NCBI GenBank assembly: GCA_022361315.1
Contig: JAKSBB010000562.1
Location: forward strand, 1-8,456
DNA: 8,456 nt
Direction: 5' to 3'
Origin: Desulfobacterales bacterium
GTDB taxonomy: Bacteria; Desulfobacterota; Desulfobacteria; Desulfobacterales; Desulfobacteraceae
The position numbers were made by a program, and so were the translations under genes. The notes below the pieces were generated by a model. The model made no database searches, had not been told where the DNA came from, and worked only from the letters and a program-made list of their open reading frames with translations. Of the stretch, positions 1 to 7,000 are shown piece after piece (the stretch's first letter is position 1; each line of letters starts with the position of its first letter).

Positions 1-125
1 CCACCATGATATTCTCCGGCAGGACCAGACAGGAATTGGAATCCAAAAGGCAGGAGGCCTATATTCATATCGCAGGACTTTCGTTTTCCTCCCCGGAGCT
101 TGAGGATATGATTGAGGGTAGTTGA
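1..125 (+). CDS. C-terminal fragment of an unidentified upstream gene
   Basis: An open frame enters from the left edge (first complete codon at 3) and stops at TGA 123-125, giving about 40 residues. It reads TMIFSGRTRQELESKRQE, then a mixed hydrophobic stretch, and ends ELEDMIEGS. The charged/helical composition and the clean stop followed by a short gap to the next gene on the same strand suggest a real C-terminus rather than a chance frame. I do not recognise the family. The FSGxTxxEL-like string faintly recalls the C-terminal part of some radical-SAM activases, but that is far too weak to assign. The gene is 62 bp upstream of the SGNH gene and could be in the same operon. The alternative is non-coding sequence that happens to be open. 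Confidence 0.4.
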   Translation, partial: TMIFSGRTRQELESKRQEAYIHIAGLSFSSPELEDMIEGS

Positions 126-150
126 AGCTGCTGCGGTTTTCATTTAAACT
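122..150 (+). promoter_or_regulatory. Possible sigma70-like promoter for the SGNH gene
   Basis: TTGAAG at 122-127 and TAAACT at 145-150 are separated by exactly 17 bases. Each hexamer matches its consensus at four of six positions. The site overlaps the stop codon of the upstream fragment and would place transcription start about 30 bases before the GTG at 188. Matches of this quality occur by chance, and the gene may instead be read through from upstream. Confidence 0.2.
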
Positions 151-187
151 GGCCGTATGTCAACAACCAGATAGGGATAGATGAACG

Positions 188-883
188 GTGAATATCCCCA
201 AGCAGCTAAACATTCTATTCATTGGCAACAGCCTTACCGCCTGGAACAAAGGTGTGGGATACCATTTTGAAAAACTGGCGAATTCAGACAATTCCGGTTG
301 CCCCGGTATCCCAGTTAAAACCACATCGGTGACGGTTTCCGGTGTCAGCCTGAAATACCTCTGGCTGTTTTCCATTGCCCGGGAACAAATCAGAACCGGA
401 AAGTATCACGTGGTTGTCCTTCAGGAAGATCTCCCGGAGACCACAGTGGAAAACTTCAAAAAGTACACCGGACTATTTTACCGGGAATGCAAAGCACACG
501 GTGCAAAACCTGTATTGTTCATGACCTGGCCTTACAACCGGTTGGACCGGATTTCCCTGGAAGAGATCTATCAGGCCCACCTTGACATCACTGCTGATCT
601 TTCCATAGATTTTGCCCCGGTGGGACTGTTAATGGATCGCATCAAAACCGATCGCCCTGAGTTGAGTTTATTGGCAAAGGACGGGGAACATCCCAGCATC
701 AGCGGCACCTATCTGGCTGCCGCCTCACTATTTCATATTATTTTTAAAACGAATCCTGTCGACTTTTCCTATTTCCCTGAAAGTGCGGGTTTATCGAAAA
801 CCGATGCGGATTATCTCAGGCGTTGTGCAGGCCTGCCAATGCCTTCTCCCCCCAAACAACAGAGGCCCAAAAACAATCATTGA
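188..883 (+). CDS. SGNH/GDSL-family hydrolase (esterase/acylhydrolase-like), cytoplasmic
   Basis: A 231-residue protein. The start is GTG at 188: an in-frame TGA lies at 182-184, so nothing further upstream is possible, and a weak AGGG lies 11 bases before it. Block I is ILFIGNSLT (residues 9-17), the GNS variant of GDS, with Ser15 as the expected nucleophile. A Gly at 52 (VSGVSLKYLW) fits block II. VVVLQED (75-81) and FMTWPY (111-116) resemble central strands of SGNH proteins of the DUF4886-like type. Block V is KDGEHPSISGTYLAA (164-178), with the Asp165/His168 pair completing a Ser-Asp-His triad. There is no signal peptide or membrane segment, so it should act in the cytoplasm. The tail (from about 213) is Pro/Lys/Gln-rich and probably disordered. 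Family members hydrolyse esters, thioesters or acyl groups; the substrate is unknown. Its position 194 bp before the NRPS suggests, but does not prove, a role as a tailoring, deacylating or resistance enzyme for the peptide. Confidence 0.8.
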   Translation: MNIPKQLNILFIGNSLTAWNKGVGYHFEKLANSDNSGCPGIPVKTTSVTVSGVSLKYLWLFSIAREQIRTGKYHVVVLQEDLPETTVENFKKYTGLFYRECKAHGAKPVLFMTWPYNRLDRISLEEIYQAHLDITADLSIDFAPVGLLMDRIKTDRPELSLLAKDGEHPSISGTYLAAASLFHIIFKTNPVDFSYFPESAGLSKTDADYLRRCAGLPMPSPPKQQRPKNNH

Positions 884-1077
884 CGGTATGAGATATACTG
901 CAAAACGGCTTTCAGGTTATGAGGCCCCTTTCTACGCTCTAAGGATATAAAACAAGTATCGGCCAAATTGTATTTGAATCCTTTGCGATCCGCACCAATT
1001 CTGATATTCTTAACCTCGCACCCTTTTGGATAAGAATACTCAGATAATCTCAGCGAACGACTGAAATAAGGTGTCGC
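884..1077 (+). other. Intergenic gap before the NRPS, no gene supported
   Basis: These 194 bases are more AT-rich than the NRPS genes and should hold the leader of the NRPS operon if it has its own promoter. I see GATAAT at 1043-1048 as a fair -10 element, but no matching -35 at 16-18 bases upstream. TTGCGA (984-989) with TATTCT (1005-1010) has a spacer of only 15. No convincing hairpin terminator follows the SGNH stop, so readthrough from that gene is possible. Confidence 0.4.
1067..1073 (+). promoter_or_regulatory. Ribosome binding site of the first NRPS
   Basis: TAAGGTG precedes ATG 1078; its TAAGG part (1067-1071) pairs with the 3' end of 16S rRNA with a 6-base spacer. It supports 1078 as the true start, which also sits a normal 17 residues before the first conserved adenylation-domain sequence. 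Confidence 0.55.
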
Positions 1078-4000
1078 ATGTACGATAGGAATCAAACGTC
1101 TTCAAATTTTTCAGAATTACGCCCCCCCCTGCACCGGACCATTGTTGATCTATTCGAAGTCCAGGCGGCACGCACCCCGGACAATATCGCCGTTGTCTAT
1201 AATGGCAGTGATGATGCAATGACCGGCGCCCCATATGCTGACGACAGTATACCAACCCGACTCACATACGGGGAACTCAATGCCAAAGCCAATCAGCTTG
1301 CCCGTTTTTTAATCGATCAGGGGATAGACAAAGAAAAACCGGTGGGGATCTGTATGGACCGGTCCCCGGAAATGATTATCGGGATTCTCGGCATCTTAAA
1401 GTCCGGGGGCGCTTTTTTGCCAATGGACCCGGACTATCCGGAGGATCGCCTGAAATACATGGTGGAAGACAGCGGGATTTCGCTGATTTTGAGCCGGAAA
1501 CACCTTGGAAATAACCTGCCGCTGTGGGAAAGCAAAAGCATCGACACATTTTTCCTCGATTCAGCAGCCGAACAATTATCTGGTTTAGATGATAAAAACC
1601 TTCCCCGGCAAAGCGGACCGGAGAATCTGGCCTATGTGATCTATACCTCCGGTTCCACAGGCAAACCCAAAGGGGTGATGGTAATTCACCGGGGGTTCTT
1701 CAACCTTTCCGCCTTTATAAAAAAACGATTCCGGATAAACGAAGAAAGCCGTGTTCTTCAGTTCTCGTCTTTCAGTTTTGACGCCTTCTGTTTTGAATTT
1801 GCCATGGCGATCCCCCATGGGGCCCGGTTTCATCTAAATACGGCAGAACGTCTGCTGCCGTCGGATTCCCTGGCCGATCTCATACTGGATCAGGAAATCT
1901 CCCATATGACCCTGCCCCCGTCGGCCCTGGCGGCCCTTCCCCATGGCGAGTACCCCAGTCTGGCATATCTCATTGTGGCCGGAGAAGCGATCTCCGGTCA
2001 ATTGACCCGGCGCTGGTCCCAAGGAAGGACCCTAATCAATGCATACGGGCCCACAGAGGCGACGGTCTGTGCCACCACGGCAACCTGCCGGCCGGACGGA
2101 GAACGACCGCCCATCGGCCACCCCATCGATAATACCAGCGTATATATCCTGGATCACACCCACGCAGAGGTTCCACCGGGCACCATCGGAGAACTATGCA
2201 TTTCAGGGAAAGGGCTGGCCCGGGGGTATCTGAACCGCCCGGAACAGACGGCGGAAAAATTCATTGAAGTCACCCTTTCCGGCAAAAAAGAACGCATATA
2301 CAAAACCGGAGATCTGGCCCGAAGACAGCCCGCAACGGACGGTGTCCCGGGCCCCCTGGAATTCCATGGCCGGATTGACGATCAGATCAAACTTCGGGGA
2401 TTCCGCATTGAACCCGGTGAGATAGAAGAGGTGTTAAGTCATCATGACTCCGTGAATGAGGCTGCAGTGGTTCCCCGCGCTAACAAATCAGGGTCCGTAC
2501 TGGTTGCCTTCATTGTGACCCGGAGCAGCGAAACCACACCTTCCCCCCGGGCGCTTCGCAGGTACCTGCAGAAACAGCTGCCCGAATATATGATTCCCGG
2601 TGCCTTTGTCGTCCTCGGAGCGTTTCCCCTCACCCCAAACGGTAAAATAAACAGGGAGGCCTTAACCCGTCACGACATCCCCGCCCACGCCTTTCCCGGG
2701 ACACCCTCCGGCGAATTCACACGGCCCGCAACGGAAACGGAAAAACGATTGGCCCGGATATGGAACCGTCTGCTGAACATGGACGACATTGATATTCACG
2801 CCCCCTTTTCTATGCTGGGCGGCCATTCACTTCTGGCCATCCAAATGGTGAACGATATCCGGAATGAGATGGGCCTGGAGCTCTCTTTACACCACCTGTT
2901 CAGTTCCCCCACGATTGAGGGAATTGCCGACTGCCTGGACCGGGAAGCAAACAAGGCGGAGCCCCTCCCCCGGGTGACACCCGCACCCCGGGACCGCAAT
3001 CGCCCCTTCCCGCTGACCGATGTTCAGCAGGCCTATTGGCTGGGCCGGAGTACCGCCTTCGAACTGGGGAGTATTGCCACCCACGCATACATGGAACTGG
3101 ATTTTGATCATACGGTCGGCCACAGGGTGGATCTGGCAGCACTGAATCGTGCCTGGAATCTCCTGATCCGGCGCCACGACATGCTGCGGATGGTCATGGT
3201 GGATGACCGGCAGCAGATTTTAGATCAGGTGCCGTCCTACGAGATCCCCTTCCTTGACCTGGCCTCAGCAGACAGGGCATTGAGGGAGGAACAATTAAAA
3301 CAGATTCGCGAAGAGATGTCCCATCAGGTACTGGATGTCACCCAATGGCCCCTCTTTGATATACGGGCCAGCCATTTCGACAGCGTAACCCGTCTCCATA
3401 TCAGTCTTGATATCCTGATTCAGGATGCCCACAGTCTCGGTATTTTATTCCGGGAATGGCACACCCTGTATCACAGGCCGGAGGCAGAACTCCCCGAACT
3501 GCAGCTCACCTTCCGGGACTATGTCCTGGCCCAGGAGAAGCTGGCGGACACCGATGCACATAAACGGTCTCAGAACTATTGGCAAGACCGTCTGCCCACG
3601 CTTCCCCAGGCACCGGACCTTCCCCTGGCAAAATCTCCCGGGGATGTCGCGCCCCGGTTCAGACGACACGGATTCCACCTGGAAGCCCCATTGTGGCAAT
3701 TGTTGAAAAAAAGAATTTCAGAAAGAGGTCTCACCCCTTCCGCTGCGATTCTGGCCGCATTTTCGGATATCCTGGCCTTCTGGAGCAGCACCCCGCATTT
3801 TATGATAAACCTCACCCTGTTCAACCGCTATCCCCTGCACCCCCAGGTGAATGATATTGTCGGAGATTTCACCTCCCTGACCCTGCTGGAGATCAACCCG
3901 AAGCCGGGGGATACCTTCAGCGACCGTGCCCACCGGATCCAGCAGCAATTGTGGCAGGACCTGGATCATCAATATACCACGGGTATTCAGGTGCTCAGAT

Positions 4001-7000
4001 CCCTTGCCCGGCACCGGGGCGTTCACGGCCAGGCCCTGGCACCGGTGGTCTTTACCAGTGCACTGGCCGTGGACATGGACGACTTAAAACTGTTGGACAG
4101 CGACATGCCCTGCTTTGTTACCCAGACCCCCCAGGTCTGGCTGGACCACCAGGTATTCGAGGAAAAGGGGGCCCTGTCCCTGACCTGGGATGTGGTGGAA
4201 GGGCTCTTTCCCCCCGGTATGATCGAAGACATGTTTGACGCCTACCGCAGCCGGGTCACCCGCCTGGCAGAAAATAATACGGCCTGGACAGAACAAGGAA
4301 GTCTCTGTTTACCGGAACACCAGGCGGGCCGGCGCAAAGCATTCAACCGCACACAGATCCCCCTCCGGGACGACGTATTACAGGAATTGTTCATCCGACA
4401 GGTGAAGCATCGTGAAGGTCACATTGCGGTGGTGGATGGCGACTGTACCTTCACATACCTGGAATTGTTCGAAACGGCCAATGCCCTGGGACAACAATTG
4501 ATCCGGCAAGGCCTGGCACCCAATCAGCTGGCGGCAGTGGTCATGGAAAAGGGATGGGAACAGGTGGTGGCCGTCCTGGGAATTCTCATGGCCGGGGGTG
4601 CCTATCTGCCCATCGACCCGGAACTGCCCCCGGAACGGCAAGATTACCTGCTGGATCAGGGAGACGTGTCCCTGGTACTGACCCAACCCCATCTGCTCCG
4701 GAAACAACACTGGCCGGAAACGGTTGTCCCCATCCCCGTCACACCGGAAAGGCTCCCCGAAGCACCGCCGCTGACACCCCGTCAAAACACTTCAGATCTG
4801 GCCTATGTCATCTATACCTCCGGTTCCACCGGCACTCCCAAGGGGGTCATGATCGATCACCGGGGGGCTGTAAACACCATCCTGGATATCAACCGCAGAT
4901 TCGGTATCACCGAAGCAGACCGGGTGCTGGCCCTTTCCAACCTCAACTTCGACCTTTCGGTCTATGATATATTCGGCATTCTTGCCGCAGGGGGGACGAT
5001 TGTCCTACCCGAAAATTCGCAGCGCAAAGACCCGTCCCACTGGGCACAATTAATGGCCGCACACCGGGTCACGGTCTGGAACAGTGTGCCGGCCCTGATG
5101 CAGATGCTGGTGACCTACCAGGAGACGCCCCCCACCGGCACGCCCACCGACACCCCCCTGAAGACCATCATGATGAGCGGGGACTGGATTCCAACGGATC
5201 TGCCGGACCGTATCCGTATGCTCTGGCCTTCGGCCGACACCATCAGCCTTGGCGGTGCCACGGAATGTTCAGTCTGGTCTGTGTATTATCCCGTCCACCG
5301 GGTTGATCCGGACTGGAAGAGCATTCCCTACGGACGCCCATTAGGCAATCAGCGCCTGTATATTCTGGACAAGGGACTGGCCCCCTGCCCCGTCCATGTG
5401 CAGGGCGGTATCTATATCGGTGGTGACGGTCTGGCACTGGGGTATTGGAAAGATGAAATGCAGACAGCTGAGCGATTCATCATCCACCCGGATACCGGAG
5501 AACGGCTGTATAAAACCGGAGATCTGGGGCGCTTTCACCCGGACGGCCATATCGAATTTCTGGGGAGAGAGGATTTTCAGGTTAAAATCAACGGGCACCG
5601 CATTGAACTGGGGGAAATCGAGCATCACCTTTCCCAGGCACCGGAGGTCAAGCAATGTATTGTCCAGGCACCGGGGGACGGTATCAAAAACGAGAAGTCT
5701 CTCGTGGCCTACCTGGTGGAAGAAAAGACAGATGATCCGTCATCCTACGGCATGGCGGACGACCACATTCCCCTGACCTGCCCCGCAGAGCGATTGTCAT
5801 TTCAACTGCAACAACCCGGGCTCCTCACCCCGGCCACAGACGGCCCTGCTCTGCCCCTTCCCCCGGCAGAACAGGATGAAGCGCGCTATATCCGCCGGCA
5901 AACCTACCGGGAATTCAACGGAGAGGTCGTCACACTGGAAGATCTGAGCCGTTTGCTGGCATGTTTAAAACCGATCCATCCCCCGTCCCAGGTGCTGCCC
6001 AAATACCGGTACGCCTCTGCCGGCAGCCTCCATCCCGTCCAGGTCTACCTCTACGTGAAGCCGGAGGCTGTTTCCGGCCTGCCGGCAGGCATCTACTATT
6101 ACCACCCCGTCGATCACCAGTTGCTTCCGATTAATACCGCCGCGCGAATGGATTCCGATCTGTACACGGGAATTAACCGCGGCATATTCGAACAGGCCGC
6201 ATTCAGTATCTTCCTCATGGGCGACCTGGATGCCATCACCCCCATGTACGGTGCACTGGGACGGGATTTCTGTCTGCTGGAATGTGGATACATGGGCCAG
6301 TTGCTCATGGAGGAATCTCCCCGCTGGAACCTGGGATTGTGCCCCATCGGCGGCTTCACCTTTGATCCCCTGCGCCCCCTGTTCGGGCTCAAAGAAAGCC
6401 AGGAACTTCTGCACAGCTTTATCGGCGGAAGCATCACCGGCGAACAGCAGCAGACCCTTCCGGACCGGACAACCGCCACGCCCTGCAATGGGGGAGACGG
6501 GGCACGGGATGAACAGTTGAAAACCTTTCTCAGGGAACGATTGCCCGGCTATATGGTACCCGAGACATTTGTACGGCTCGATGCCCTGCCCCTGACCCCC
6601 AACGGAAAGGTGGACAGAAAATCCCTGCCGGTTCCGAAGCGGAAAGCCGCCGTCCGGGAAGTTGTTCCTCCCCTGGGACAACTTGAAACACGGCTGCAGG
6701 AAATTGTTCAGGAGGCCCTGGCGGTCTCCCCCGCCGGGGTGACGGAGAATTTTTTCAGCCTCGGGGCCAGTTCGCTGCAGATCGTTCACATTTACACCCG
6801 GGTTAAAGCAGAGCTGAGGATTGAACTGGATGTGGGGGACCTTTTCTCCCATCCCACCATACGGGACCTGGCCCGCCATCTGGAAGCAAAGGAAACGGCA
6901 GCCGATCCCCCCGGTGATATTCCGGATACCCTTGATGCATACACCGCCGGACAATTGCTGGCGAATATTGATCATCTGGATGAAGAGAACCTGGACCAGC

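Noticed and set aside
181..183. ATG at 181 as the start of the SGNH protein
   Set aside because: It is in another reading frame and leads to a stop within about 30 codons. The SGNH frame has TGA at 182-184, leaving GTG 188 as the start.
877..1095. A 72-codon - strand frame filling the gap between the SGNH gene and the NRPS
   Set aside because: It begins with TTG inside the NRPS start region, matches no family I know, and a frame of this length in AT-moderate DNA is not rare. It overlaps both flanking genes, so I do not call it, though it is the only intergenic frame of any length.
3001..4278. Reading this domain as an ordinary condensation or epimerization domain
   Set aside because: There is no HHxxxDG; the DILIQDAHS motif plus the FNRYPLHP, VVFTSALA and WLDHQV segments fit only heterocyclization domains.
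5770..6447. Reading the A2 insert as a methyltransferase, the commonest A-domain interruption
   Set aside because: No SAM-binding glycine motif is present, whereas RRQTYREF, YASAGSLHPVQ and GLCPIGG are hallmarks of the nitroreductase-like oxidase.
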